A DNA stretch of 27,035 nucleotides from an uncultured Lachnospiraceae bacterium (lineage in GTDB: Bacteria; Bacillota; Clostridia; Lachnospirales; Lachnospiraceae), in contig CAJUIM010000040.1 of the NCBI GenBank assembly GCA_910586275.1, positions 1-27,035 of the forward strand. The letters run 5' to 3'. The position numbers were made by a program, and so were the translations under genes. Positions 16,274 through 25,422 of this stretch are shown in pieces (position 1 is the stretch's first letter; each line of letters opens with the position of its first letter). The notes below the pieces were generated by a model. The model was not told the origin of the DNA and searched no databases. It worked only from the letters and a program-made list of their open reading frames with translations.

Positions 16274-16656
16274 ATGTATCGTTTCCCATTATTCTTCCAT
16301 TCACTATGCCTATATTCCTATTCCCGGCGTTGCGTTTTCCATCCTGTAGCTTCATAAATACTGTCTCTTTCCCCATACCATTCCGATTCCGAAAGCGGTT
16401 AAGCCTTCCGCCTGTCATCCGGAAAAACTTCACCGCTCTCTCATATACTAATATCCCATACAAAACCAAATTACTGCAAAAAAAATTCTTATTTTTTTCT
16501 TATTTTTTTCTTATTTTTCTAAAGGTCCTCTCCCTATGTGCGGACTCCCATGTCTGCCATCTGTTTCATTGCGCCGCCTGCACTGTTCTCCTGCGCCTTT
16601 CCCGTGGAAATCCCACAGCTTTATGCCCTGCTTCCGCTGACAGTTCTATATTATTA
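16274..16656 (-). other. Long 5' leader of the ECF sigma operon
   Basis: This stretch has no convincing gene. It contains three exact tandem copies of an 11-mer, AAAAATAAGAA on the minus strand (16486-16518), followed by a T8 run. Upstream of these is a moderately GC-rich part with a small GTGG/CCAC hairpin near 16610. I could not match it to a known riboswitch. Short open frames, including an 81-codon one overlapping the sigma start, lack support. Confidence 0.5.
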
Positions 16657-16683
16657 GACGTATACATACCCGAAAAAGTTTCA
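16657..16683 (-). promoter_or_regulatory. ECF-sigma-type promoter, probable autoregulatory site
   Basis: The minus strand reads TGAAAC (16678-16683), a 17-bp spacer and CGTC (16657-16660), then TAATAATATAG. This resembles the GAAAC...CGTC promoters used by firmicute ECF factors of the SigW/SigM kind. It lies just downstream of the VanZ terminator and points at the sigma gene, so it fits self-activation. Confidence 0.6.
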
Positions 16684-16708
16684 TGCATCCGAAAAAACAG
16701 CAAAATAT

Positions 16709-16746
16709 AATGCACGGCTGTATAAAAAATTATACAGCCGTGCATT
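16709..16746 (-). terminator. Strong Rho-independent terminator after the VanZ-like gene
   Basis: A perfect 17-bp stem (AATGCACGGCTGTATAA at 16709-16725 and its complement at 16730-16746) with a 4-nt loop. On the minus strand it is followed by ATATTTTGCTGTTTTTTC. It ends the long tig-to-vanZ gene run. Confidence 0.85.
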
Positions 16747-16800
16747 CCGTCTTACCTATACTATGCTCCGGAGTGTGTCTGGAAATTTGTTCCTTTGGCA

Positions 16801-17292
16801 TCATCCCCTGATTTTCTGCCTCTGCACCTCCTGCCATTTCTTCCTGAATGCTTCCCATTCCACATACGCAATCCACCCAAAGGCCGCCCCGACACAATTC
16901 AGCAGTATGTCATCCACATCAAAGGCACCAAACGCACTGAACAGCTGGAATACCTCGATTCCCACCACAAAAAGGAAAGCATTTACCAGCAATGCCATAA
17001 AATGCCTGCACCTTGGCTGTATATACGGCAGCAGGAAGCCGAACGGAATAAATACCACCACATTGCCCACCAGATTTTCAAAGCTGTTGAGCATATAAGA
17101 ATATTTGATATACATTTTAATGGTTTTAAAAAGAGTGAAATTTGCCGTATCCAAACCTTCCAAAATCACGTCTTTCTCCCAACCGGCCATGATAGCCTGC
17201 AGTTCTGCCCATGGATACTTGAAAATAATTACCTTTACGACTACTGCAATATATATAAAAAACACAATCTTCATGCGTTTCATTCTGTTCAC
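16801..17292 (-). CDS. VanZ-like family membrane protein
   Basis: 163 aa with about four hydrophobic segments. It contains the family pattern NLVGNVVVFIPFGFLLP in the middle, then EVFQLFSAFGAFDVDDILLN and GAAFGWI near the C-terminus. VanZ itself gives low-level teicoplanin resistance; most relatives have no known role. The GTG start (17290-17292) overlaps the truA stop (GTGA) and has GGAGG 11 bases upstream; ATGs at 17283 and 17274 are alternatives. It is the last gene of its run. Confidence 0.85.
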   Translation of the reverse strand: MNRMKRMKIVFFIYIAVVVKVIIFKYPWAELQAIMAGWEKDVILEGLDTANFTLFKTIKMYIKYSYMLNSFENLVGNVVVFIPFGFLLPYIQPRCRHFMALLVNAFLFVVGIEVFQLFSAFGAFDVDDILLNCVGAAFGWIAYVEWEAFRKKWQEVQRQKIRG

Positions 17293-18029
17293 GAATAACG
17301 AACCTCCACCAGAGTCAATCCCTTGGCAGGAACGAGGAAGCCGGCATCCTCCCGCGTTCCTGCCGCCAACAGTTCTTCTGCCTGCGCCGCGTCTCTTTTG
17401 TGCATCCCTGTCTCCAACAGGGTTCCTGTCATAATGCGTGCCATATGATACAGAAAACCATTTCCCCGGAATGTGAAACGCACTTCATCCCCGATTCTTT
17501 CCACATCTATGGATTCCATCGTGCGAACCGTAGCCTTTTTGCTTCTCTTATTGGAAGTGAATGCCTTGAAATTATGGGTTCCGCACAGCAGCCCGGCGGC
17601 CTGACGCATCGCTTCCATGTCCAGCGGCTCCGCCATCTGGTAAACATATCTCCTATCAAATATATGTGGCACATCACTGTTTAAAACCCGATAGCAATAA
17701 GTTTTCCCGATAGCATTCAGCCGGCTGTGGAAACGGGGCGACACTTCCGATGCTTTCACTACCGCAATGTCCTCCGGCAGATACCGATTCATATATTCCA
17801 TAATCTCTTCCGGCGTACGTTCCGTTTCCAAATGAAAGTTAGCCACCTGCCCCAAAGCATGCACTCCGGCATCTGTCCTGCCGGCGCCGTCTACCTCCAC
17901 CTTACTGCCGCACATCTTCGTCAGCAGTGCTTCCAGTTTCCCCTGAATGGTATTCTCTGTGCTGACCTGTCTCTGCCAGCCACGGTATCTCGTTCCTTCA
18001 TATTGAAGTATTACTTTTATGTTACGCAA
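17289..18029 (-). CDS. truA: tRNA pseudouridine(38-40) synthase TruA
   Basis: 246 aa, the normal length. TruA makes pseudouridine at positions 38-40 of the anticodon arm of many tRNAs. The catalytic motif is GAGRTDAGVHALGQ with D53. Other family text is YEGTRYRGWQRQ near the start and FTFRGNGFLYHMARIM-type strands later. It begins with TTG (18027-18029), directly after the stop of the preceding dehydrogenase gene, with GGAGG placed 9 bases upstream inside that gene. No in-frame ATG lies near the expected N-terminus, so the TTG is well supported. Confidence 0.97.
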   Translation of the reverse strand: MRNIKVILQYEGTRYRGWQRQVSTENTIQGKLEALLTKMCGSKVEVDGAGRTDAGVHALGQVANFHLETERTPEEIMEYMNRYLPEDIAVVKASEVSPRFHSRLNAIGKTYCYRVLNSDVPHIFDRRYVYQMAEPLDMEAMRQAAGLLCGTHNFKAFTSNKRSKKATVRTMESIDVERIGDEVRFTFRGNGFLYHMARIMTGTLLETGMHKRDAAQAEELLAAGTREDAGFLVPAKGLTLVEVRYS

Positions 18030-19013
18030 TTATGCGACCCTCCATGGATTTTCTTTTCCTTCCAGGAACAGCTTACATCCTCTCAGGGAATCCCTGACCA
18101 CCGTTTCCACACAGTCATCCGTATAAAATGCCATATGATGAGTTACCGTCACATTGGGAAAACCGCGCAGAATGGCCAATTCCCTGTTTGTCAGCGTATC
18201 CGATTTCCTATCATAATAGTATAGCCCGAACTCATTTTCCACCACATCCAGCCCGGCCGCACCGATTTTCCCCGACTCAAGCCCGGCAATCAATGCCTGT
18301 GAGTCAATCAGCCCGCCCCGTGCCGTATTGACAATGACCACGCCGTCTTTCATCTTCGCAATGCTTTCCCTGCCGATCATATGGCGGTTTTCTTCCGTCA
18401 GCGGCGCATGCAGGCTGATCACGTCCGCTTTCTCCCACATTTGCTCCAAGGTTACATATTCCGCATATTTTTTAACTTCTTCCTTTTGGAAAATATCATA
18501 AGCCATCAGCCCGCAGCCAAACCCGGACAGATTTCTCAGAACCGTCTCGCCGATACGGCCTGTCCCGATGACTCCCACGGTCAAATCCTTCAGTTCCCTG
18601 CCCTGTATTCCCTGCAGGGTATAGTCCTGTATGTTTGTCCTTTCTATGATCCGCTTCATCTTCCGGATGGACATTAAAATCAGCATAACCGCATAATCCG
18701 CCACTCCGTGAGGACCGTAAGGAGCATTTGCCACCGTAATCCCCAATTCCTTTGCCGCCTCCATGTCAATATGGTCATATCCGATGGTCCGTGTTACCAA
18801 ATAATCCATGCCGTTCTCCCGCAAGGCAGCCAACAGTTCCCTTGTCATCTTGGATGTCAGGATATCCACACACCGGCTTCCTTTTGCCAGTTCCAGATTC
18901 CCCATGTCCGGCGCATCCGGGCACAATGTCAAATCCAGCCCCAGTTCCTCCCCATATTTTATAAATAAAGCTTTCTCGTCAAACTCCCGGCAATTATATA
19001 CCGTCACCTTCAT
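18030..19013 (-). CDS. D-isomer 2-hydroxyacid dehydrogenase, D-lactate dehydrogenase-like
   Basis: 327 aa from ATG 19013, chosen for the ribosome binding site AGGGGTGAGCGGT and the family-typical MKVTVYN start; a GTG at 19022 would add three residues. Visible are the NAD-binding GVIGTGRIG, NTARGGLID with catalytic Arg (about R232), DVVENEFG with catalytic Glu (about E261), and VTHHMAFYT with catalytic His (about H293). HMAFYT and the TRTIGYDHID segment resemble D-lactate dehydrogenases (LdhA), which reduce pyruvate to D-lactate with NADH. Related D-2-hydroxyisocaproate dehydrogenases share these motifs, so the substrate is not certain. Confidence 0.9.
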   Translation of the reverse strand: MKVTVYNCREFDEKALFIKYGEELGLDLTLCPDAPDMGNLELAKGSRCVDILTSKMTRELLAALRENGMDYLVTRTIGYDHIDMEAAKELGITVANAPYGPHGVADYAVMLILMSIRKMKRIIERTNIQDYTLQGIQGRELKDLTVGVIGTGRIGETVLRNLSGFGCGLMAYDIFQKEEVKKYAEYVTLEQMWEKADVISLHAPLTEENRHMIGRESIAKMKDGVVIVNTARGGLIDSQALIAGLESGKIGAAGLDVVENEFGLYYYDRKSDTLTNRELAILRGFPNVTVTHHMAFYTDDCVETVVRDSLRGCKLFLEGKENPWRVA

Positions 19014-19018
19014 ACCGC

Positions 19019-20212
19019 TCACCCCTTCTTTCCGTTCCTCCTGCCGCGCCGCTCTTTATATTCTTCCAGCCCGGTCATATCTTCTTCTTCCAGCCTGCGG
19101 AAATTATTGATGCCCGCAAACAATATTTTCAGGCTGTTTATCGTCGTGTCAAACACACCCTCCTCATACATATTGGACAGAATAATCCCGATGGGCACCG
19201 CAACGATCATCCCAAATACCCCTGCAGCCTTATATCCGATAAATAATAAGAACAAGGTAGGAATCGGGGGGACGCCGATGGAATCCCCCACAATCTTCGG
19301 CTGGATAATCTGCCGTGCCAGCTGCCCGCCACACCAGATAATCAGCAGCCCTACCGCCATTTTGTAATCCGAACTGAGTATTTTTATTACCGCCCAGGGC
19401 AGCAGTACCGTCCCCGTGCCAAAAACCGGCAGAAAATCCAATACGGCTATGCCCAGTGCAATCAGCAGCGCGTAGTCCACCTTCAGAACCGTAAAACCGG
19501 CCACCAGCAAAAGATACATCCAAATCTCTATTTTCAGCTGTGCCTTAAAATATCCTCCCACTGCACGCTTAAAGCTTCTTGCCATCATATCCCAATGGTA
19601 AACGATGGACTCCGGCATATGGCTTTTCACATGCACCGACATATACTCCCGTTCCGCCACGAAAAAATAAGCAGACAGCAGGCACATAATGATTCCTACG
19701 ATTATGGTTGGCACATTCTTTGCAAAATTACCTACGGCCTCTATCGTAGGCGTTCCTGCCTGCCCTACCAATTCTCCCAAGAAGCCTTCCATCTGGTCGC
19801 CGATATCCGCTATCGCGCTCCGGATATTCTCCGGGAAGCGGCTGTACAGTACATCCAGATTTTTCCCTATGGTACGGAAATCCTCCTCCGCGCTGTTCCA
19901 CATTTCCGGCAGTCCTTTCACCAGCCCTGCCGCTTCCTGCGCAATTTTAGACCCGATCAGGTATCCCGCCAGTACTACTAAGGCTATGACAGCTATGATT
20001 ACAAATGCTGTCCCTGCCTTCCTCCTTATTTTCAGCTTTTCTTCAAAGAAACGCACCAAAGGATTGGCAATCATGGCAATGATCCATCCAATGACAAAAG
20101 GCATGAAAAACACAAGGACTTTCGGTACAAGAAATACAGACAGCAAAAGGATCACCACTGCTATCCCTAAATTTATGAAAACCTTAAAATACGTTCTTGC
20201 CGACGTTTTCAC
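19019..20212 (-). CDS. AI-2E family transporter (PerM/YtvI-like membrane protein)
   Basis: 397 aa from a GTG at 20210-20212 with an excellent GGGAGGTG ribosome binding site six bases upstream; the frame stays open to 20302 but that part has no initiation signal. About seven to eight membrane segments are seen, with the family layout: an N-terminal pair (LGIAVVILLLSVFLVP, FVIGWIIAMIANPLVRFFEE), a large central loop, and C-terminal LDFLPVFGTGTVLLPWA and QLARQIIQPKIVG. Proteins of this family include TqsA (autoinducer-2 export) and Na+/H+ antiporter-like or sporulation YtvI members. The real substrate is unknown. The stop overlaps the region of the next start. Confidence 0.9.
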   Translation of the reverse strand: MKTSARTYFKVFINLGIAVVILLLSVFLVPKVLVFFMPFVIGWIIAMIANPLVRFFEEKLKIRRKAGTAFVIIAVIALVVLAGYLIGSKIAQEAAGLVKGLPEMWNSAEEDFRTIGKNLDVLYSRFPENIRSAIADIGDQMEGFLGELVGQAGTPTIEAVGNFAKNVPTIIVGIIMCLLSAYFFVAEREYMSVHVKSHMPESIVYHWDMMARSFKRAVGGYFKAQLKIEIWMYLLLVAGFTVLKVDYALLIALGIAVLDFLPVFGTGTVLLPWAVIKILSSDYKMAVGLLIIWCGGQLARQIIQPKIVGDSIGVPPIPTLFLLFIGYKAAGVFGMIVAVPIGIILSNMYEEGVFDTTINSLKILFAGINNFRRLEEEDMTGLEEYKERRGRRNGKKG

Positions 20213-20321
20213 AAAGAACACCTCCCATTTCCTTTCCACCGCCCCCGCCACTGCCGCAATATCCTCTTGCGCCGGATGAATCCTGCCGCGCACAGTTCGC
20301 ATTCCTTCACCGGACAGAACA

Positions 20322-20912
20322 CTATTTCTGTTCCAGATATTCGTCCAGCAGCGCGTATATTTCTTCCCTGCCTTCCTTAGTGAGCGCGGAATAAGGAATA
20401 ACCACCGTTTCCGGCTTTACGTTCAGGCCTTCCCGTATCATATGGATATGCTTTTCCAACTGACTCTTTTTTATTTTATCAGCTTTCGTGGCAATGATGA
20501 CAGGAAAAAACCCCTGCGCCAAAATCCATTCATACATCAGCCTGTCATTTGCGGAAGGCTCATGACGTATATCTATCAAGAGAAATACTGCCTGAAGCTG
20601 TCTGCTTGTATGCAGATATCGCTCCACCATCTTCCCCCATTGCGCCTTTACTTTCTCATTGGCAGTGGTATAGCCATACCCGGGCAGATCCACAAAATAT
20701 AGTTCATCATTAATATTATAATAATTGATTGTCTGCGTCTTTCCCGGCTTGGCACTGGTCCTCGCCAAGGATTTCCGGTTCATCAGCCCGTTGATCAGGG
20801 AAGATTTCCCCACATTGCTTTTCCCCGCAAAGGCAAATTCCATATGGGGGTTGTTCGGAAACTTACTGGTGATGCCGCATACCGTTTCCAAATTCACATT
20901 TTTAATTACCAT
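20322..20912 (-). CDS. engB: Ribosome biogenesis GTPase EngB/YsxC
   Basis: 196 aa, the normal length. GTPase motifs are G1 GKSNVGKSS (31-38 region), a G2 threonine in KPGKTQT, G3 DLPGYG (75-80) and G4 TKADK (142-146). YsxC/EngB helps late assembly of the 50S ribosomal subunit in firmicutes. The start overlaps the end of lon by 11 bases, and the order lon-engB is conserved in firmicutes, so co-transcription is expected. Confidence 0.97.
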   Translation of the reverse strand: MVIKNVNLETVCGITSKFPNNPHMEFAFAGKSNVGKSSLINGLMNRKSLARTSAKPGKTQTINYYNINDELYFVDLPGYGYTTANEKVKAQWGKMVERYLHTSRQLQAVFLLIDIRHEPSANDRLMYEWILAQGFFPVIIATKADKIKKSQLEKHIHMIREGLNVKPETVVIPYSALTKEGREEIYALLDEYLEQK

Positions 20913-23334
20913 CCTCTATTACCGTCTTTTTCCCTTTCCTGTTTCCTTTGGCCTTCTCCCCTTTGCCGGAAGCTTTCTCTTCCTTATCGTTCACCGCTTT
21001 CCCCTCTGCCGGTAGTTCGGTGAACGCATAGGCCAGTACATCGTCCATTGTCTCCACAAACCGGATATCCAGCCCTGCCTTGATTTCCCCTGATATTTCT
21101 TCTATATCCTTTTCGTTTTTCTTGGGCACCAATACTGTCTTAATGCCGGCAGTCTTGGCGGCCAAAGTCTTCTCTTTCAGCCCGCCGATAGGAAGCACCC
21201 TGCCCCGCAGCGTAATTTCCCCGGTCATTGCCACATCCGCCCTGACCGGTATCTCCGTCATGGCGGAAAGCAGGGCAGTCGCCATAGTAATGCCGGCACT
21301 GGGGCCGTCCTTAGGCACCGCGCCCTCCGGAATATGAATATGAAAATCGTTTTTACGGAACATTTCCTGTGGTATCTTGTATTTCTTGCTGACCGAACGC
21401 ACATAACTCATGCCGGTGATAGCGGATTCTTTCATTACGTCGCCCAACTGCCCGGTCAGTTCCACCTCTCCCTTGCCGGGCATCCGGTTCACTTCCACCT
21501 GCAGAGTATCGCCCCCTACGCTCGTCCAGGCCAGACCCCTGACAATTCCTACTTCGTCCCTCTCATTGGCTTTCTCCGTACGGTATTTCTCTTTCCCCAG
21601 ATATTTCTCCAGATTGGAGGAAGTCACCTTCACGCCTGTCTTCCCGTCTGTCAGTATTTCTTTTGCCGCCTTACGGCAAATGCCCCCTATCTTACGCTCC
21701 AGTTCACGGACTCCCGCTTCCCTTGTGTAGGACTCGATAATTTTCTTCAGCGCACCGTCGCTGATGGAAAGCTGTCCCTCTTCCAAACCGTTTTTTCTAT
21801 ACTGCTTTTCCGTCAGATGCTCCTTGGCAATATGAAACTTCTCATTGGCCGTATAGCTGGTGACCTCAATCAGTTCCATTCTGTCAAGCAGCGGCCGAGG
21901 AATGGTTTCCGTGGAATTTGCCGTAGCAATGAAAAGCACTTCCGATAAGTCAATGGGAAGTTCCACATAATGATCCCTGAACTTGACATTCTGCTCACTG
22001 TCCAACACTTCCAAAAGCGCGGAAGCCGTATCCCCTTTATAATCACTGCTCATTTTGTCGATTTCATCCAAAAGCATCAGCGGATTCTTCACGCCCGCCT
22101 GTTTCAGCCCTGCCACAATGCGTCCGGGCATAGCTCCCACATAAGTCTTCCTGTGTCCCCTGATTTCCGCTTCATCCCTTACGCCGCCCAGACTGATGCG
22201 GACATATTTTTTATCCATGGCCTCTGCCACGCTCTTGGCGATGGATGTTTTTCCCGTCCCGGGAGGTCCCACCAGGCAGATGATAGGGGATTGCCCCTGT
22301 TTCGTCAGGCAGCGCACAGCCAACGCCTCCAGCACCCGCTCCTTTACCTGTTTCAGACCGTAATGATCCCGTTCCAATACCTCTTCCGCCTTTAAGATAT
22401 CCGTGTTATCCTTGGATTTTCTGTCCCAAGGCAATTCCAGCAGCGTTTCGATATATCCCCGTTCCACCGCACTTTCCGAACTGCTCTGGGGCAGGCTCTT
22501 GAAACGGGAAATCTCTTTCTTTATCTTTTCTTTTACCTCTTTGCCGGCTTCCAGCTTCTCCAAATCCTGCCCGAACTGCTCCGCATCGGAAAACGAATTA
22601 TCCTCCCCCAGTTCCTCCCGGATAAACTGCAGCTGTTCCCGCAGCATATATTCCCTTTGGTGTTTATCCACTCTGCCCTTGATCTTTTCCGACAGTTCCC
22701 TGCGGATGCCCGCCACCTCAATCTCCCGGGACAGGATGTCCGCCAGTACCTGATAACGTTCTTCCGGGTCCAGAGCCGACAGGACACTCTGTTTGCTTTC
22801 AAAATGCAAAGGCATATTAATGACAATCTGATCCAGCAACCGCCCTAAATCATAAATATCCTGAATATGTCTCTCCAATGCCGCGCCGTTCTTCGGATAA
22901 TACAATGCATAACCGGCAAACAGTTCCTTCATCTGCCGGACCATGGCCTCTTCCTGCACGCTGCCCCGCAGATGGGAAGGTTCTTCGATTTCCTCCACCT
23001 CCCCTTCCAGATATTCCTCCTTCTCCGTAAAGGAAATCAGTTCTCCCCGTGACACGCCTTCCACCATGACCCGTACAATATTTTTCGGCATTTTAATGAC
23101 CTGTTTTACCAAAGCAATTGTCCCAATATGGTATACTTTCTCAAAATCCGGTTCCTCATCCTCCATCTGTTTCTGGGTCACTAAAAAAACCCTTTGGCTC
23201 TCCACCATAGCCTGCTCCACCGCCGCAATGGATTTTCCCCTGCTCAGGTCAAAGTGGATAATCATCTGCGGCAAAATAGTCATTCCCCGTAATGCCACTG
23301 CGGGCATACATCTCTTTACTCTTACATCATCCAT
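20902..23334 (-). CDS. lon: ATP-dependent protease Lon
   Basis: About 810 aa from ATG 23334; in-frame ATG 23346 and TTG 23352 are alternatives, but the TTG lies inside a hairpin. The N-terminal substrate domain begins MPAVALRGMTILPQMIIHFD. The AAA+ domain shows GPPGTGKTS (Walker A) and MLLDEIDKM (Walker B). The C-terminal protease shows PKDGPSAGIT with catalytic S679 and LKEKTLAA with K722, counted from the 23334 start. A Lys/Glu/Gly-rich tail of about 30 residues follows the protease domain. Lon degrades misfolded and regulatory proteins in the cytoplasm. It lies between clpX and engB as in many firmicutes. Confidence 0.97.
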   Translation of the reverse strand: MDDVRVKRCMPAVALRGMTILPQMIIHFDLSRGKSIAAVEQAMVESQRVFLVTQKQMEDEEPDFEKVYHIGTIALVKQVIKMPKNIVRVMVEGVSRGELISFTEKEEYLEGEVEEIEEPSHLRGSVQEEAMVRQMKELFAGYALYYPKNGAALERHIQDIYDLGRLLDQIVINMPLHFESKQSVLSALDPEERYQVLADILSREIEVAGIRRELSEKIKGRVDKHQREYMLREQLQFIREELGEDNSFSDAEQFGQDLEKLEAGKEVKEKIKKEISRFKSLPQSSSESAVERGYIETLLELPWDRKSKDNTDILKAEEVLERDHYGLKQVKERVLEALAVRCLTKQGQSPIICLVGPPGTGKTSIAKSVAEAMDKKYVRISLGGVRDEAEIRGHRKTYVGAMPGRIVAGLKQAGVKNPLMLLDEIDKMSSDYKGDTASALLEVLDSEQNVKFRDHYVELPIDLSEVLFIATANSTETIPRPLLDRMELIEVTSYTANEKFHIAKEHLTEKQYRKNGLEEGQLSISDGALKKIIESYTREAGVRELERKIGGICRKAAKEILTDGKTGVKVTSSNLEKYLGKEKYRTEKANERDEVGIVRGLAWTSVGGDTLQVEVNRMPGKGEVELTGQLGDVMKESAITGMSYVRSVSKKYKIPQEMFRKNDFHIHIPEGAVPKDGPSAGITMATALLSAMTEIPVRADVAMTGEITLRGRVLPIGGLKEKTLAAKTAGIKTVLVPKKNEKDIEEISGEIKAGLDIRFVETMDDVLAYAFTELPAEGKAVNDKEEKASGKGEKAKGNRKGKKTVIEDGN

Positions 23335-23348
23335 TCTCGTCACCATGC

Positions 23349-23380
23349 GCAAAACGCCGCCATATCCGGCGGCGTTTTGC
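23349..23380 (-). promoter_or_regulatory. Strong hairpin in the lon leader, next to its start codon
   Basis: GCAAAACGCCGCC (23349-23361) and GGCGGCGTTTTGC (23368-23380) form a perfect 13-bp stem with a 6-nt loop, in the 176-bp gap between clpX and lon. On the minus strand the stem ends in TTTTGC directly before the ATG at 23346. It could act as a partial terminator that lowers lon expression relative to clpX, or as an RNA structure masking the lon start or protecting a processed end. Confidence 0.6.
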
Positions 23381-23510
23381 TCTGTCAGCAGGCATTGCCC
23401 ATGGCCTTCGGATACTTACATCGCTTCCATGGCTTTCTCCTGCTGCATGCTTCCTTTCACAGTTTCCATTTATCAAAGTCTCTTCTATCCTTGTTCCTTT
23501 CGGCTTTTTT

Positions 23511-24764
23511 CTATCTGGCCGGGCGCATTGCTTCCCTGCGTATGACCAAAGGCTCGCTGTTTCCTTCCACAGCCTCCTTTGTCACCACACATTCCACTAT
23601 GGATTCATCGGAAGGAATCTGATACATCACGTCCATCATTGCTTTTTCCATAATGGAACGCAGCCCTCTTGCCCCGGTCTTACGCTCAAACGCTTTATCC
23701 GCAATAGCGGCAATGGCATCCTCTTCAAAGGTAAGCTTTACGTTGTCAAAGCCAAACAGCTTCTGGTACTGCTTCACTAACGCATTCTTCGGCTCTTTCA
23801 ATATGCGCACTAAAGCTTCCCTGTCCAGACCCTGTAAAGTCACATTGATCGGCACACGTCCTATAAACTCCGGAATCAGCCCAAACTTCATTAAATCCTG
23901 AGGAGTCACTTCCTTCAGCAATTCTCCGATGTCCTTATTGCTCTTTGCCTTAATTTCCGTGTTAAAACCGATAGCGCTGCGGTCCAGACGTGATTCCACA
24001 ATCTTCTCCAGCCCGTCAAAAGCCCCTCCGCAGATAAACAGAATGTTGGTAGTATCTATCTGAATCAGTTCCTGATGGGGATGCTTCCTCCCACCCTGAG
24101 GCGGCACGCTGGCTACAGTCCCTTCCACAATCTTCAGAAGTGCCTGCTGCACGCCTTCCCCGGATACATCCCGGGTAATGGATACGTTTTCACCCTTTTT
24201 CGTGATTTTGTCTATTTCATCAATATATACAATCCCGTACTGTGCCCGCTCTACGTCATACTCCGCCGCCTGTATCAGCTTCAGCAGAATATTCTCCACA
24301 TCTTCACCCACATAACCTGCTTCTGTCAGCGTAGTTGCATCGGCAATGGCAAACGGTACATTAATAATCTTGGCAAGGGTCTGTGCCAGAAAAGTCTTCC
24401 CGGAACCGGTAGGCCCTATCAGCATAATATTGCTCTTCTGCAGTTCCACATCGTCCACGTCTCTCGGAGCCGTGACACGTTTGTAATGATTATATACGGA
24501 AACGGCCAGAACTTTCTTCGCTTCATCCTGCCCGATGACATAATCATCCAGAAATTCTTTGATTTCAGCCGGCTTTAACAGATTAATGTCCAATACTTCC
24601 TCAAAAGATTCGTCCTCATACTCTTCTTCTATGATATCCTCACAGATATCAACACACTCATCACAGATATATACTCCTGCCGGCCCCGCAATCAGTTTCT
24701 TTACCTGACTCTGGGGCTTATTGCAGAAAGAACATCTGATATCATCGGAATTTTTCCCTGCCAT
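23511..24764 (-). CDS. clpX: ATP-dependent Clp protease ATP-binding subunit ClpX
   Basis: 417 aa. The N-terminal zinc-binding domain has C11, C14, C34 and C37 (CSFC...CDEC). The AAA+ domain shows GPTGSGKT (117-124), pore-loop GYVGEDVE and Walker B VYIDEIDKI. ClpX unfolds tagged substrates and feeds them to ClpP, whose gene ends 23 bp upstream. GGGAGAAGAA precedes the ATG. Full length and intact. Confidence 0.98.
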   Translation of the reverse strand: MAGKNSDDIRCSFCNKPQSQVKKLIAGPAGVYICDECVDICEDIIEEEYEDESFEEVLDINLLKPAEIKEFLDDYVIGQDEAKKVLAVSVYNHYKRVTAPRDVDDVELQKSNIMLIGPTGSGKTFLAQTLAKIINVPFAIADATTLTEAGYVGEDVENILLKLIQAAEYDVERAQYGIVYIDEIDKITKKGENVSITRDVSGEGVQQALLKIVEGTVASVPPQGGRKHPHQELIQIDTTNILFICGGAFDGLEKIVESRLDRSAIGFNTEIKAKSNKDIGELLKEVTPQDLMKFGLIPEFIGRVPINVTLQGLDREALVRILKEPKNALVKQYQKLFGFDNVKLTFEEDAIAAIADKAFERKTGARGLRSIMEKAMMDVMYQIPSDESIVECVVTKEAVEGNSEPLVIRREAMRPAR

Positions 24765-24787
24765 TTCTTCTCCCTGCCTCCATGCCG

Positions 24788-25384
24788 CTATTTCCCGAAG
24801 CTTGCATGGTTTTCAATAATTTTGTCAATCAGACCATAGTTCAATGCTTCTTCGGCGGTCTTCCAGTTATCCCTTTCCGTATCCGCCATAATCACTTCAA
24901 AATCCTGCCCTGTATTCTGCGCCATAATCCGTGCCATCTTTTCCTTTGTGGCAAGAATATGCCTTGCGGTAATCTCGATCTCCGTCGCCTGTCCCTGTGC
25001 GCCTCCTGCAGGCTGGTGAATCATAATCTCCGCATTGGGCAGTGCAAACCTTTTCCCTTTTGCGCCGCCTGCCAGAAGGAATGCGCCCATGCTCGCAGCC
25101 ATGCCGATGCAGACCGTAGACACATCGCATTTGATGAAATTCATCGTATCATAAATAGCCATCCCTGCGGTTATCACGCCGCCGGGGCTATTGATATACA
25201 GATGGACATCCTTCTCCGGATCCTCCGACTCGAGAAACAGAAGCTGCGCCACCACTATGCTTGCGGAAACATCATTGACTTCCTCTCCCAAAAAGATAAT
25301 CCTGTCTTTCAAAAGCCTTGAATAAATATCATAAGACCTTTCGCCCCTGCTCGTCTGCTCAACGACATAAGGTATTAAACTCAT
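24788..25384 (-). CDS. clpP: ATP-dependent Clp protease proteolytic subunit ClpP
   Basis: 198 aa from ATG 25384. An ATG six bases earlier (25390) sits only one base from AAGGAGG, so the later ATG, with seven-base spacing and the family start MSLIPYVVEQT, is preferred. The catalytic triad is S98 in GMAASMGAF, H123 in MIHQPAGG and D172 in DTERDNW. It forms the 14-mer serine peptidase used by ClpX. Order tig-clpP-clpX places the chaperone, peptidase and unfoldase in one transcription unit. Confidence 0.98.
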   Translation of the reverse strand: MSLIPYVVEQTSRGERSYDIYSRLLKDRIIFLGEEVNDVSASIVVAQLLFLESEDPEKDVHLYINSPGGVITAGMAIYDTMNFIKCDVSTVCIGMAASMGAFLLAGGAKGKRFALPNAEIMIHQPAGGAQGQATEIEITARHILATKEKMARIMAQNTGQDFEVIMADTERDNWKTAEEALNYGLIDKIIENHASFGK

Positions 25385-25422
25385 ACTCATTCCTCCTTGC
25401 CCGGACCATTCCTGCTTCCCTT

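Noticed and set aside
16224..16469. 81-codon minus-strand frame overlapping the sigma start
   Set aside because: No ribosome binding site or domain; it runs out of frame into the real sigma gene.
16486..16518. Three 11-bp tandem repeats considered as a CRISPR or origin-like iteron array
   Set aside because: The units are contiguous, too short and AT-only low complexity, without spacers, cas genes or replication genes. No CRISPR array was seen anywhere in the window.
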